A DNA stretch of 64,000 bases from Pararge aegeria (Eukaryota; Arthropoda; Insecta; Lepidoptera; Nymphalidae): the NCBI RefSeq assembly GCF_905163445.1, contig NC_053187.1:15485001-15549000 (forward strand). The letters are read 5' to 3'. How positions within the stretch are numbered: position 1 is the first letter of the stretch; the number at the start of each line of letters is the position of its first letter. A model generated the notes under the pieces. The model did not search any database and was not told where the DNA came from. It worked only from the letters and a program-made list of their open reading frames with translations. Positions 1 to 10,060 of the stretch are shown piece after piece. The position numbers and the translations under genes were made by a program.

Positions 1-714
1 TACCAATGATTTAACGTTAGTAACGTATAAATAAGGAACGGACCTCTTCTCTTTTAGAACGGGGGACTCCGGGGAGGATAGGGGTTTGGTTTTCCACATC
101 ATGGCCTTGACAATGGCTCAAGGCATGCCATAATAAATTACAAAGTAGCCCTTACGTACAAATGATAGTATCACGTAGTAGTAATACAAAATACAATATT
201 AGAAATCAAAACAAAAAGGTCATTTTAGAATTAAAAATAAACAACGTATAACGGAATTACGAAATACCGTTGAAGGAAGGGAAATCAAAAGAAGCATATT
301 TATTTTTCCATTTAAACTAATTCAAAACATTCTAAGTGTATACTTATAATAATCCTTTTGAAGATAAAATACCGGCACGTGCATAGTACCAACGCTACGC
401 GACGCGTACCTAACAAAGTGACAGGAGTCACTTGATTTTACTTTTACATGTGATGTTAGGGCTGTATCTGATTTCTTTCAGTAAAAACTATGGCAATGGT
501 TTACTGTAAAACTATTAGCGTTTCGGTTTCACAGATAAGTTTCAGAGACAATTTCGGTTTTCATTGACACGTTGTATTTTTCGTTTTTATGATATTGTAT
601 GAGTTTTTTCCGGGCTGTTTATTGTTTTACTATGATAAATATCTTTTCACAACCTACCTATGCCAAAACTACTAAATTTGCATCGAGTAAGAAAATTATG
701 TGCTTTCCTACTAC
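1..714. other. AT-rich non-coding stretch at left edge
   Basis: No convincing exon, repeat boundary or RNA gene was seen here. It lies 3' of the candidate minus-strand terminal exon at 715-866, so part of it could be that gene's 3' UTR. Confidence 0.4.
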
Positions 715-866
715 TCAGTCCCTTTTCTGACATTCCATAATCGGTGGGTAACTGTCATCGTCATACAAAACTTCCGATGAGTTTGTATGATGATGATGTT
801 GTGATGATGAACTACCTATGTGAGGAAGACCGGTGTTGGTATATTTGCTGAAGGGGCAAGCTGTAC
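715..866 (-). CDS. candidate terminal exon of an unidentified minus-strand gene
   Basis: On the minus strand a pyrimidine-rich acceptor (TCTTCTTCGTAG) is followed at 866 by two bases and then 49 open codons ending in TGA at 715-717. The translation starts TACPFSKYTNTGLPHIG, continues through a Ser/Gln/His tract with four consecutive histidines, then an acidic SSEVLYDDDSYPP segment, and ends IMECQKRD. Composition and length look like the cytoplasmic tail of a receptor or adhesion protein, but I do not recognise the family. The exon would be entered in phase 1. The preceding exons must lie at higher coordinates; 7694-7806 and 8050-8094 are candidates but no continuous model could be built. It could be a chance open frame next to a good acceptor. 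Confidence 0.42.
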
Positions 867-1880
867 CTACGAAGAAGACTAGTTGCCAACTATAAATTAC
901 ACAATACAGGCACCAAATAAGGCTTGTTAAAGCCTAATTTTGTTAAAAATGCAGTTAACATTTCAACGCTGATGGACAATTTTCTGTAATCGCATATAGA
1001 TGGCATAATGCTCTTCCCACGGTCGAACAATGGCGGCACAGAGATAATTTTGATATCACATTAAGTTAAAGTACTCGTGAGCGTAAAATAATCTACCCAA
1101 AGCAATACAAGATAACGGTGCAATGAGAACTTTTCTTAGGTACCTGTGAGACAGTGAATATTTCCGTGGAGGTTAACGGGATAAAATAGCTTTATAACCG
1201 AACTTATTAACAGATTACACGTTTTCACTAACGACGAACAAGTCGATGCCTAAGTAAATAACGCCTAATCAAAGAAGATTCCTAGGCGTACATTCACCAA
1301 TGGATTTCACTAAGCAACTCATATAACTTGACTTGTCTATGATTCTTGCAACGATGTTGTATTTTGTGTTTGTGTTTATCATATTTTCCATTTTTCGTTT
1401 GGATTTAAGGTTTAAAAACTAATTTAATTTTTTTTGTCTATGAAGTTTATGAGTCCCCTAAATATTACGATCGGCAAAATCGGCGTAATTGCCGTAGCTT
1501 TAAACGGCGCCTAATATGTATCTGCCGCCAAGCAGCATGTGTTCCGGTCTGAAGGACGTGGGTTCCGGTGTGGCTAAAGGCAAATGAGGCTTAAAACCTA
1601 CGCCTCGTGTTAATGGACACAGGGCAGCCCGATGCAGGATTCCGTGTTCCGTGTTCCGTTCCGAGTTCCTTGCATGCCCTCCGAAATTACCATCAGGCGG
1701 GAAGCTGCTTTGTCAGTCAATTGTTACCTGGTTTTGGTATCTCGTAATCAATCATGGTTGCTATCATTTAGTCGAGGGTTTGGGGCATTTTAGTTTAACG
1801 TATACTTAAAATTTTTTGGGCATAGACAAGATTTATTTTTTAAATTTATTCCTGCACAAGTTAGCACTAGATAACAATTT
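867..1880. other. non-coding stretch, nothing supported
   Basis: AT-rich sequence without a supported exon. The part around 1500-1690 contains direct short repeats (GTTCCG variants) but no recognisable element ends. Confidence 0.35.
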
Positions 1881-2190
1881 TAACTGGTTTTAAGTGTTGA
1901 TGCAGTGTGAGCTGATAGCGGTGGACACTTACCTTTTTGGGGTTATGGCATTCATATCGTACCTTAACGCTAAATCGCTTGCACGTCTTTGTCGGTAGTA
2001 ACTAGTCACGGCCGAAACCTCCCACTAGACCACACAAGAGAGCATTCAGAAATTATAAATTCCCAAATTGCCTCTGCTGGATTCAGACGACCTCCCTGAC
2101 GCCGTGGTGAGCGCTTTAGTCTTAAGTGGAAGGTCCTTGGTTCGTCCCTCGGCAGAGACAATCAGTGGCGTGCACTTCATACATGCAGAA
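1880..2190 (-). repeat. tRNA-headed interspersed repeat (family C)
   Basis: This stretch resembles 8470-8830, 36690-36960, 48590-48690, 49680-49880 and 63880-64000. Shared pieces are a GACATCGTA...CGCTAAATCG...GCACGTCTTTGTC core, the TTATAAATTCCCAAATTGCC block and a degenerate tRNA B-box region. It is a dispersed SINE-like element rather than a functional tRNA, because no cloverleaf is intact. Confidence 0.55.
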
Positions 2191-2560
2191 AAGCACTGCA
2201 TACCCTAACATTTTCATATAATTTGCAATGGAGGAGGATTTTGCCATTTTATGCCATTTTACTTCTTTATGGTCTTCTTTTACCCTGGTCCAAATTTCTG
2301 ATCACGCCACTGGGGGCAATATGGGAATTTATAATTTCTGAACTTTCTCTAGTCTGGTCTGGTGGGAAACTTTGGTCGTGGCTAGTTACCACTCTACCGA
2401 CAAAAACCGAAATATAGGTATACAGGTTTAATATACCTGCCACACCAATAACAGGTTAGCCCGTTACTATCTTAGACTGACTCATCACATATCATCAGGT
2501 GAGATTGCAGTCAAGGGCGAAATTTTAATGAAATTACATGAAAAAAAAACCAGTGGGCGT

Positions 2561-2668
2561 ATCAATACAAATGCGTAAAAGATAGGTATATCAAATGCGT
2601 GACCACATCGTGTGTATATCATCGTGATATAGACACGATATTGTGGTCACGCATTTGTATTGACGGTT
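2561..2668. repeat. fold-back element / long hairpin
   Basis: Arms 2592-2621 and 2625-2657 are complementary apart from a 3-base bulge and one mismatch, with a 3-base loop. The outer motif ATCAATACAAATGCGT at 2561 is repeated inverted at the right end (ACGCATTTGTATTGA), so the left arm is partly duplicated. It is most likely a small MITE; a transcript would form a hairpin of about 66 nt. Confidence 0.6.
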
Positions 2669-2879
2669 AGGTCTACTGCGCTTCTCACGCATATTGCATT
2701 ATACAATTTACCGATACTCGCGAAAATCTAAACCCATTTCAAGACCACATGGTAAAAGGCATGGTAAAAGCGCGTTAGCAATTTTAAAGTTGGTCCTACT
2801 TTATAATTGCAATAGCGCTTTTACTACAACCAATAAAATGATTTTTTTCTTAATTGTCTTATTTATGATTGTAAGCTTC

Positions 2880-3690
2880 AGTGGGGTACCCATATAGATA
2901 CACTAGCAGGTAAACTAAGCTCGGCTGCCTACGCCGTCAGGAAAATTAGACAGATTACTGACGTAGAAACAGCAAGACTTGTTTACTTCGCGTACTTTCA
3001 TAGTGTGATGTCTTACGGGATCTTATTATGGGGCAAAGCTGCTGATATTGAAACTATATTCATATTGCAGAAAAGAGCTGTACGGTCAATATATAAACTT
3101 AAATCACGTGAATCCCTCCGTGAAAAATTTAAAGAAATTGGTATACTTACGGTAGCCTCACAATACATTTATAACAATATAGTATTTGTAAGACAACATA
3201 TTAGTCTTTATAAACAAAAAGTGGATATAAACAGTCGACTTACAAGAAATGGTCATAAATTAGTGACATCTGCATATCGTCTGCGAAAGGTGCAGAAGTC
3301 ATTTGTGGGATTGAGTATACGCTTTTATAATATGATTCCTAAGGTAATTTTGGACCTACCAATCCATAAGTTTAAAGAATGTGTTAAAACCACATTTATT
3401 GCAGCGAGGTTATTATACAATTGATGAGTTTCTTAATGACAAGGTTGCTTGGAAGCATCCGGCTCCGCTTTCATCTCTCACAAGATAGAAAAATGAATGT
3501 TAAAATATAAAATGTAAATTTTTGATGTTGGAAAAGAGCAACTGCTGAGTTTCTTGCCGGCTTCTTCTCGGTAGAATCTGCCTTCCGAACCGGTGGTAGA
3601 GTCACTACACACGGACAGACTTGACGTTTCAAAAGTGCTTGTATTAGGCCAACTTGAAATAAATGAATTTTGAATTTTGAATTTTTTGAA
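2880..3690 (+). mobile_element. 3' end of a jockey/CR1-like non-LTR retrotransposon
   Basis: The plus strand reads through the C-terminal end of a reverse transcriptase: from about 2893 it encodes IDTLAGKLSSAAYAVRKI and continues through YFAYFHSVMSYGILLWG. An open frame of 139 codons (3005-3424) follows, with the LQKRAVRSIYKL and LSIRFYNMIPK motifs typical of this part of insect LINEs. The 3' UTR ends in GAATTTT repeats at about 3661-3700. The 5' part is missing, which indicates a dead 5'-truncated copy. Tails of the same family occur at 30500-30610 and 54085-54610. Confidence 0.8.
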
Positions 3691-4029
3691 TTTTATGAGT
3701 GTAAAGTTTATGTTATAAAATAAATATAAAATAGTACCTAAAGTTTAAAGTAGGACCCTAATTTAAAATTGCAAACGCGCTTTTACTTTTTACGCTTTTA
3801 ACCAATAAAATGATTTTTTTCTTAGTTGTCTTAGTTTAGAGTATAAATTATATGTTATAAAAATAAATATAAAATAGTACCTAAAGTTTAAAGTATGCAT
3901 AAACAAAGCAAAATCACTTTTTATTTTATTTCTATAAATGTTTTTTACAATAAGTATAAACACAAAAATGTATCTAATAAAAAGATTGTTGACAACACAA
4001 ATTATATATAAGTCAGTATATAATCTACC

Positions 4030-4143
4030 AATCTGCACTGGGGCCAGCGTGATGGATTACCGCCTTAACCCCTTCTCATTGTGGAAGGAGACCCATGCCC
4101 TGTAGTGGGCCGGTAATAGGTTGATATGAAGATGATGATGATG
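4030..4143 (+). mobile_element. SINE family A, 3' part
   Basis: Contains the diagnostic 3' half (GGCCAGCGTG...CTTCTCATTGTGG...GGAGACCC...GGGCCGGTAAT...TTGATATGA) and ends in a GATGATGATGA tail. The tRNA-derived head is absent. Confidence 0.7.
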
Positions 4144-4442
4144 AAGTACAAAAAAAAAAATAGTACAGTAAAATAAAAGCTGTACTTAAAGTCACCATAA
4201 CATAAAATCGTTATAGTCAAGCCTATCTATGTAGGTCAATAAAGAAGAAATAAATCTTTTTTGGTTTTTATTATTGTATTCCCAAATCGCAATCCACCAT
4301 TTAAAGTCTCTCTGCGAATAATAGTTAATTAATAGTTCTGAATTGTTCATCATTCGAAGATATTGTAATTGGCATTAAACTCCAAAACTAAAAGAAACAT
4401 CACTTCTTTATAAAGTTCTGTGGAACTATAAATAATATCCCT

Positions 4443-5756
4443 TTATTCTGAAAGCTCTGGTTCATAAATATCATTAGCTTTTCCGTCACAGAGGCCATTG
4501 TCAGCATTGTCCGGCTCTGATTTGATAAAGCTACAAGATGGTATGAGAGATTCTTCCAACATTAGTTGCTCAGAATTTTTCCCCGATTCCTTCTCTTCTA
4601 GAGCTAATTTTAAATCAGTTTCAGTGTGAAGATGGTTGTACTCAATTCTAGTCATGAATGTTGCCACACCTCTCTTTGGATTATAACCAAAAACGGCCTC
4701 GCTGGGCGTTCTCCGGAGATTAATATTGAATGTACTGTTTAAAACATATTGGACATACTTAACTCCTTGATACCATTTCATTGAACCATTTTCTTTTAGC
4801 CAATCGCCTAGCATTCTTAGTATATCTTCATTATTTTGTCCTTTGTAACTCGTTGTACTCTCCTTACGATCTGCACTGACCACTTTTATTTCTGGGAAAG
4901 CGGTATACATTCGTCGACAAATTTGTTTCGTTACAGATATACCATTTTTTGATTGTAAAACATTTGGCGCGCCAAAGACGAGGAATATTTCTAATAGAGC
5001 TTCGACAGTTTCGTCAACATTAATACTTTTCAAAGGCTTCAGGTGGATGTACTTTGTAACGAGATCTCTATACACCATTAGATATTTATAAGATTCTCCT
5101 TTTGCTGCTGTAACATCAAGTATGTCCATTTGGCCGCGGGAGTACAGTTCTGGATATAACTTGTCGTCTTCGTCAAAGCTTCCTCGTAGGTCACAATTTG
5201 ATATGTCATCTCTGACACTATTTCCCAGGGGATCAATTTTTAGCTCTATTTTAAAAATATTCCCTGTTTCAGACGAATTAAACACTTCTTCCGTTCCTTG
5301 TTTATCGCTTCGCATAATCTTGCTGCGTTTAGGTACTTTATTTTTGCAACCTTCGCAAAGGGAGAGATAAAGCATGACGATGGCAGTTGTAATGTTTTTA
5401 TACTTCAACTTAATTGCGTTCATTAACCGCGTTCTGCCTGCGTGGTTCAATCTCAAGTGGTAATCGCGTATGATGTCATAAATTTCCTCTAATTTGACAA
5501 AAACCATTTGAGATTTATGGCCAGGGGTTCGCGCCGTAACAAGTCTCTCGCCGTTAGACGAGTCGACGATATCGTATCTTTTGATTCGACGGTAGTCGGC
5601 TGGTGTCTTCTTTATTTTCGTTTTAGCGTTTTTCACCTGCTCAATGAGTCGCGTGTACTTTGCCGCTGTGAGTAGGAACGTGTTCGGCGCAGTCACGCTA
5701 AGAAGCGTCTCGTTAACTCGCTGATAGAATAAATCTCGATCAACGTCCTCCGACAT
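4443..5756 (-). CDS. integrase-derived protein, KRBA2/SCAND3-like, probably domesticated
   Basis: Intronless reading frame of 437 codons, ATG at 5756 and stop at 4443. Residues 98-140 carry an integrase-type H2C2 zinc-binding motif (H100, H105, C134, C137). Residues about 205-345 resemble the retroviral-type integrase core: GQMDILDV supplies the first acidic residue (D211), and the LN...RTPSEAVFGYNP region matches the end of the fold. The segment that normally reads SDNG is SKNG (residues 269-272), so the second catalytic Asp is Lys. The third acidic position around 310 is poorly conserved. A strand-transfer enzyme is therefore unlikely. The C-terminus is acidic and contains IKSEP (411-415), a SUMO-acceptor-type motif, suggesting a nuclear protein. 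The insect proteins named KRAB-A domain-containing protein 2-like have this organisation. No terminal repeats, gag or reverse transcriptase flank it. An AATAAA on the minus strand lies at 4267-4272. Function unknown; an old inactive element that kept its frame is the alternative. Confidence 0.8.
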   Translation of the reverse strand: MSEDVDRDLFYQRVNETLLSVTAPNTFLLTAAKYTRLIEQVKNAKTKIKKTPADYRRIKRYDIVDSSNGERLVTARTPGHKSQMVFVKLEEIYDIIRDYHLRLNHAGRTRLMNAIKLKYKNITTAIVMLYLSLCEGCKNKVPKRSKIMRSDKQGTEEVFNSSETGNIFKIELKIDPLGNSVRDDISNCDLRGSFDEDDKLYPELYSRGQMDILDVTAAKGESYKYLMVYRDLVTKYIHLKPLKSINVDETVEALLEIFLVFGAPNVLQSKNGISVTKQICRRMYTAFPEIKVVSADRKESTTSYKGQNNEDILRMLGDWLKENGSMKWYQGVKYVQYVLNSTFNINLRRTPSEAVFGYNPKRGVATFMTRIEYNHLHTETDLKLALEEKESGKNSEQLMLEESLIPSCSFIKSEPDNADNGLCDGKANDIYEPELSE

Positions 5757-6161
5757 CGTGATAAAGCGATAATCAAGTTATTCAACTATGCGAACATAAC
5801 TATAAATTATTCGTGTTTTTACACTATAACACAGTTTTTAGCCACTGATAATATATTAATAATCTTTCCACATGAAAAACACTCGTTACGTTATTACGCG
5901 TAATAACCTTAGCGAGCGGGGACTACACAGCTCTGTCGACTCGGCAGTCGCTATCGTGACATTGTTGAGTGAAAACGAGAATACCCGATATCGCACGAAC
6001 TGGCGGGCCGGGCGCGCCGGATAAAGACGCATATTGCCAGTCAAAGCGTCTCTCTCGCCCGTATCTCAGCTTGAACGCGTTCTATCCATTGAACTATCGA
6101 ACCGGTTGACGCAATGTTGACTGTGTAGCGAAACGGCAAGATGACTCTTATTTGTATACAG
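5757..6161. promoter_or_regulatory. GC-rich, CpG-containing likely promoter, possibly bidirectional
   Basis: The 400 bp upstream of the integrase-like gene are unusually rich in G+C and CpG for this window (for example GGCGGGCCGGGCGCGCCGG near 6003). On the opposite strand a short open segment beginning ATGACTCTTATTTGTATACAG (6141-6161) abuts a perfect donor (CAG/GTAAGT), as expected for a first exon transcribed rightwards. No following exon was recognised, so a divergent transcript is only a suggestion. Confidence 0.4.
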
Positions 6162-6289
6162 GTAAGTCAGAGAATGGTATTAGTGAAAACGGTCAAACCA
6201 ATTAAACTGATTAAACGCTATTAATTGTGGAGTGTGCTATCCATTTTGTACGCGTAAAGGTGAACCGTGAATTTAGAGTATTCTTCTTC

Positions 6290-6490
6290 TGACCTCATCA
6301 ACATCATCATCATCATCACATCAGCCCATTACTGGCCCACTACAGAGCACGGGCTCCTCCCACAAGAGAAGGGGTTAAAACCGTAGTCCACCACGCTGGC
6401 CCAGTGCGAGTTGGTGGACTCTACACACCTTTGAGAACATTATGAAGAACTCTCAGGCATGCATGTTTCCCCACGATGACACCAATTGTC
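6290..6490 (-). mobile_element. SINE family A, inverted copy
   Basis: Starts with the complement of the GAT-rich tail (CATCATCATCATCATC) and runs through GCCCATTACTGGCCC, GAGAAGGGGTTA and CCACCACGCTGGCC to the GGCATGCATGTTTCC motif. The tRNA-like head is missing. Confidence 0.75.
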
Positions 6491-6639
6491 ATCTTGGAGA
6501 TGTCTCTTAAAAAGTTCAAAGTTTGTATTAAACGTAAGCTTATAGAAAAGTCCTATTATAGTATAAAGGACTACGTAATCGATAAAAAAGCTTGGCTGTA
6601 AATTATTGCTCTAACCAGGTTGCTCTTCTAATAATTTAA

Positions 6640-6860
6640 AATGACATTGTGAGATGGTGATAACGAAAAAAATAAAAATAAGACAACCGGCTAAGTTTGT
6701 TGTGGGCTTCTTCTTAGACCAGGACGCATTTGGAACCCTCGTAGCTTTAGTTTTAAGTTTACGAATGTGGTTATCGCCATCATCTCACTACCGTGTAATT
6801 CTTATGTACGCATCAAAAGTGCCACCTATGGGCCTACTTGAATAAAGATATTTTTGACTT
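6640..6860 (+). mobile_element. LINE 3' tail (CCGGCTAAGTTTGTTGTGGG family)
   Basis: The motif of CCGGCTAAGTTTGTTGTGGG followed by TTCTTCTTAGACCAG and CTCGTAGCTTTAGTTTTAAG recurs inverted at 47370-47455 and partially at 31600-31675. It ends in a TTTGACTTTGACTTTTGACTTTG simple tail. The short open frame across it is part of the repeat and not a gene. Confidence 0.6.
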
Positions 6861-6874
6861 TGACTTTTGACTTT

Positions 6875-7020
6875 GATGTTTTTCTTCACCGTTGAAGCAA
6901 GTGATATTTTAATTACTTAAAACGCACATAACTCAGAAAAGTAAGAGGTGCGTGCTGGGATTCCAGCTCGGCCCCCAAGAAGTGAAGTCAAGCGCTACCA
7001 AATGCGCTATCACCGCTTAT
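6875..7020 (-). mobile_element. SINE family A, head half, inverted
   Basis: Contains the complement of the family-A 5' half: TTCTTCACCGTTGAAGCAAGTG, AAAACGCACATAACTCAGAAAAG and the degenerate B box around 6960-6975, ending with GCGCTATCACCGC. Confidence 0.65.
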
Positions 7021-7039
7021 GACATATACATACATAAAA

Positions 7040-7450
7040 TTTTACACTGATGATTATGGTAAGTGATGATGCAGTCTAAGATTGTAGCCAGATTGTAGCG
7101 AACTAACCTAATTGGGGTATGGCAGTATACAAAAACCGATACCCAAAATCGGTTTTTTTCTTATTACGCTCTTATTATGATAATTCGAGCGAGCTGACGC
7201 AACGGACGATTGGGGGAGTGGGGAGCGACCCTTTCTGAGTCCAAGGCCGTGGGTTCGATTCCCACAACTGGAAAATGAAAATGTTTGTGTGATGGATATG
7301 AATGTTCTTCAGTGTTTTTATATATACTATAAGTATTTATGTACCTATACATATAATTCATAAAAATATTTATGAGTCATTTTACTACACATAACACAAG
7401 CAACGCTTACTTTGGGGCTAGATGTGTGTACTGTCGAAGAATATTTATTT
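7040..7450 (+). mobile_element. family C scrap followed by SINE family B
   Basis: At 7060-7125 the GATGCAGTCTAAGATTG and GGGGTATGGCAGT motifs of family C are seen. From 7190 a tRNA-derived SINE begins (GTGGGTTCGATTCCCACAAC B box at 7251), then TGTGTGATGGATATGAATGT, ATAACACAAGC..CGCTTACTTTGGGGCTAGATG and an A/T-rich tail near 7450. The same SINE occurs at 9795-10060, 19700-20090, 48950-49085, 50835-50955 and 51905-52165. Confidence 0.65.
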
Positions 7451-7693
7451 ATGTGTCTTATGTGTTCCAGATGCATTGAAGCAGAGTGGAAGCTAAGCTT
7501 TGGCCATACTTCAGTGTACCTCAACGCTTTATCCCCTGGGCCCTGACTGGAGTTTAAAATAAGCCAAAAATTCTAATTAATTAAGTGAAGTAAGTAAGTT
7601 TTTAAGTTTTGAAGGGATAGATCGTCAAGATTGTTTCGCAACAGACCAATCTTCCTCTGTATAGGGCGCATAAAGATAAGACTAAATAAATAC

Positions 7694-7806
7694 CTAGGGT
7701 ATGGCGTTCCATCTGGTCCCGGACAATCGGTACCTTGAAGTGCGTCTCCCCAGGCGTACTTGAGTCGTGGCCCGCAGTCGCCGACAACGCAAACCGTTAC
7801 CGCAGC
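7694..7806 (-). CDS. candidate internal exon, unidentified gene
   Basis: On the minus strand TTTCCAG precedes an open stretch of 37 codons plus two bases that ends CCCTAG/GTATTT. The translation begins AAVTVCVVGDCGPRLKYAWG and continues DALQGTDCPGPDGTPYP, rich in Cys, Gly and Pro with a non-random appearance, like an extracellular or enzyme domain. An alternative donor within it is TTCAAG/GTACCG. I could not assign a family. It is in phase 0 at its start and would follow the candidate exon 8050-8094 without a frame break. No matching downstream exon was found. Confidence 0.38.
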
Positions 7807-8049
7807 CTGGAAACAAACGAAAGAGTACTTTATAACACAGTATATAGAAAAGATGCAGTAGTTTGATGCCTTTAAGCATTGATATAATTGTAGTCGTTGG
7901 TAAAGAGGAGATAAACACAGTGTTTTTTGTCGCCGAACAACGATAGCCCCTAGATCAAATAAGTAATATTCAAAGTATTCAGTTTAGGCTTTGCATTATA
8001 AAATTAAATTTCTGGTGCATGAAACGACCGAAGTTGATTGAATTCTCAC

Positions 8050-8094
8050 CGCTGCCGCACCACGTCGCTTATACTCGACATAGGTAGGATGCTT
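8050..8094 (-). CDS. possible small exon upstream of 7694-7806
   Basis: A 45-base open segment, GCAGCG/GTGAGA at its donor and CTAAG at its acceptor, reads KHPTYVEYKRRGAAA in the phase needed to join the exon at 7694-7806. The acceptor has a poor pyrimidine tract, so this is weak. The first exon base is 8094 on the minus strand. Confidence 0.22.
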
Positions 8095-8469
8095 CTTAGA
8101 CACCAATTTATTTTATCAGAAATATAATTATATTTTTCTAAGTAGCATAGTAATTTTTTTTTAAAGTAGGTATTTGTGATATGTTGCATTAGATGCAGAA
8201 ATTCATTTATTTCAAGTAACCCTAGTTTGAAGCACGACATCAAATGTCATGTTAATACATAATTATCTTTATTTACCCAACCCCTTTCGATGTTAGAAGT
8301 AAATCTTTTAAATATAGGTGTGCAATCAATCCGTACTAGTTATACCTATATCCTAACACAGCTTTTCTAATTGTTAATAAACAATCAAATCGTAAACGTT
8401 GGGCACGCGAAGCGACACGGACGATCGTGACCAAGCTAAAATACGTACCTACCTACTACTAGTTGGATA

Positions 8470-9010
8470 TGTGAGGTGGCCCAGTGGCACACTTAATAGG
8501 CACAGCTAGCCCTTGACTACAATATCTCACCTACCATCTTCACTTACTCCATAGAGTAAGTGATGATGGTAGCGGGTTAACCAGTTAGGGGTATGGCAGT
8601 TTTATTCAATCCATCTAATTGGTCTCTACACGGCATCGTATCTGAACGCTTATTCTTTACGTGGCACGTCTTTGTCTTGTTATGGCGGTGACTAGACACG
8701 ACTAAGCCCCCATCATACGAGAGAAAATTCAGAAATTATAAATTCCAAAATTGCTTCTATCGGGAATCAAACCCGGGACCTCGTGCGTATAAGACCGTAG
8801 CGCCCACCACAGCGCCAAGAAGGTCTTCAAACCTTGTGTTAGGTTAAGGTATGAAAGCAGATCGACATCATCATGATAGTAACAATAGATGGACGTCGAC
8901 TGTGTTTCCTGTGATGATTTCTAAATGTTAAAGTCTTGTGTCGCTTCCGACTAGCCACTCTTGCCATTCCAGCACTTTGCTTAGATCCCAACGTCCATCT
9001 GTTCACTGAT
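8470..9010 (-). repeat. family C repeat and an adjoining repeat scrap
   Basis: 8470-8830 contains the family-C blocks (GGGGTATGGCAGT, CGGCATCGTATC, GCACGTCTTTGTC, TTATAAATTCCAAAATTGC) and a complement of a tRNA B box (GGGAATCAAACCCGGGACCT). The stretch 8880-9010 shares the GCCATTCCAG...CCCAACGTCCATC wording with 51110-51300, so both belong to one dispersed element. Confidence 0.55.
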
Positions 9011-9479
9011 CTAAATAATAATAATACATTTTATTTTATTACTATTTAATTCATATCATAATTACGCTGAGATCTCCTTAATAAATTAATATAATTGTAC
9101 CAGGAGCTTTTGTTTTCTCTAACAAAATGGTTAGGGAAAGTAATTGAATCCAACATTATATTTGCCCTGCCCATTTCCACTTCAGTTTCGCAAGTCGCTG
9201 ATTAACTACGGGTCCCCTAATCTTTGATTTATTAACTGAGGGCCTTAATTATAAACGTGTCATAACACCGGAATAGCAGTGTTCTTCTCTAAATTGTGAC
9301 ACACTTAATCTAATGACAATGAATTACTGCATATTCATTAAACATTTATTTGATTAATATACTTTATTGTACACCAAAAATAATATAAAGTTTAACTAGG
9401 ATAACATAACAAATATTACGTACAATAGGCGTCCTTATCGCTAACAAGCGATCTTTACTATACACGACATTGATCATTA

Positions 9480-9780
9480 GCAACCCTTCACTTGTCCACT
9501 ACAAGGCACCACGGGTCTCCACTTAGAATTGCAGGGTTTTGGCCGTGATCAACCACACTGTCCAAATACGGATTGGTGGACCTAAACAATATTATTTACT
9601 CTGGTTTCTCACGATGTTTTCATTTACCGTTAAAGCAAGTATGATTTTAATTATTACTTTAATTAAAAATGCATACAGCTCAGAAAAGTCGGGGGTGCGT
9701 GCCCGCTCTTGAACTTGATCCCCGTAAAAGGGAGGCCAAAGCTCTAGCCACTAGGCTTTTACCGCTTCAGTTCTGACATT
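9480..9780 (-). mobile_element. SINE family A, inverted, near full length
   Basis: Reads from the TTGTCCACTACAAGGCACC complement of the 3' half through TCACGATGTTTTCATTTACCG and AAATGCATACAGCTCAGAAAAG to the tRNA-like head near 9780. It has diverged from other copies. Confidence 0.6.
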
Positions 9781-9794
9781 ATGCCACCATAGAA

Positions 9795-10060
9795 CGGCCA
9801 ATTGGCGCAGTTTGCAGCGATCCTGCTTTCTGAGTCCAAGGCCGTGGGTTCGATTCCCACAACTGGAAAATGTTCGTGTGATGAGCATGAATGTTTATCA
9901 GTGTCTGGGTGTTTATATGTATATTCTAAGTATTTATGTATATTATTTATAAAAAATATTCAACAGTCATCGTAGTACCCATAACACAAGCTACGCTTAC
10001 TTTGGGGCTAGATGGCGATGTGTGCATTGTCGTAATATATTTATTTATTTATAGAGACAA
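9795..10060 (+). mobile_element. SINE family B, near full length
   Basis: The tRNA-derived head with GTGGGTTCGATTCCCACAAC at 9844 is followed by the body motif CATAACACAAGCTACGCTTA and a tail of ATTTATTTATTTAT. The short open frame over it is not a gene. Confidence 0.75.

Noticed and set aside
5122..5370. Plus-strand frame inside the integrase-like gene
   Set aside because: Shadow of the minus-strand gene in another frame.
7240..7275. tRNA-like sequence with GGTTCGATTCC B box
   Set aside because: It is the head of a SINE present in several copies; no complete cloverleaf or acceptor stem was found. The same applies at 9844, 42321, 45830, 48630 and 52096.
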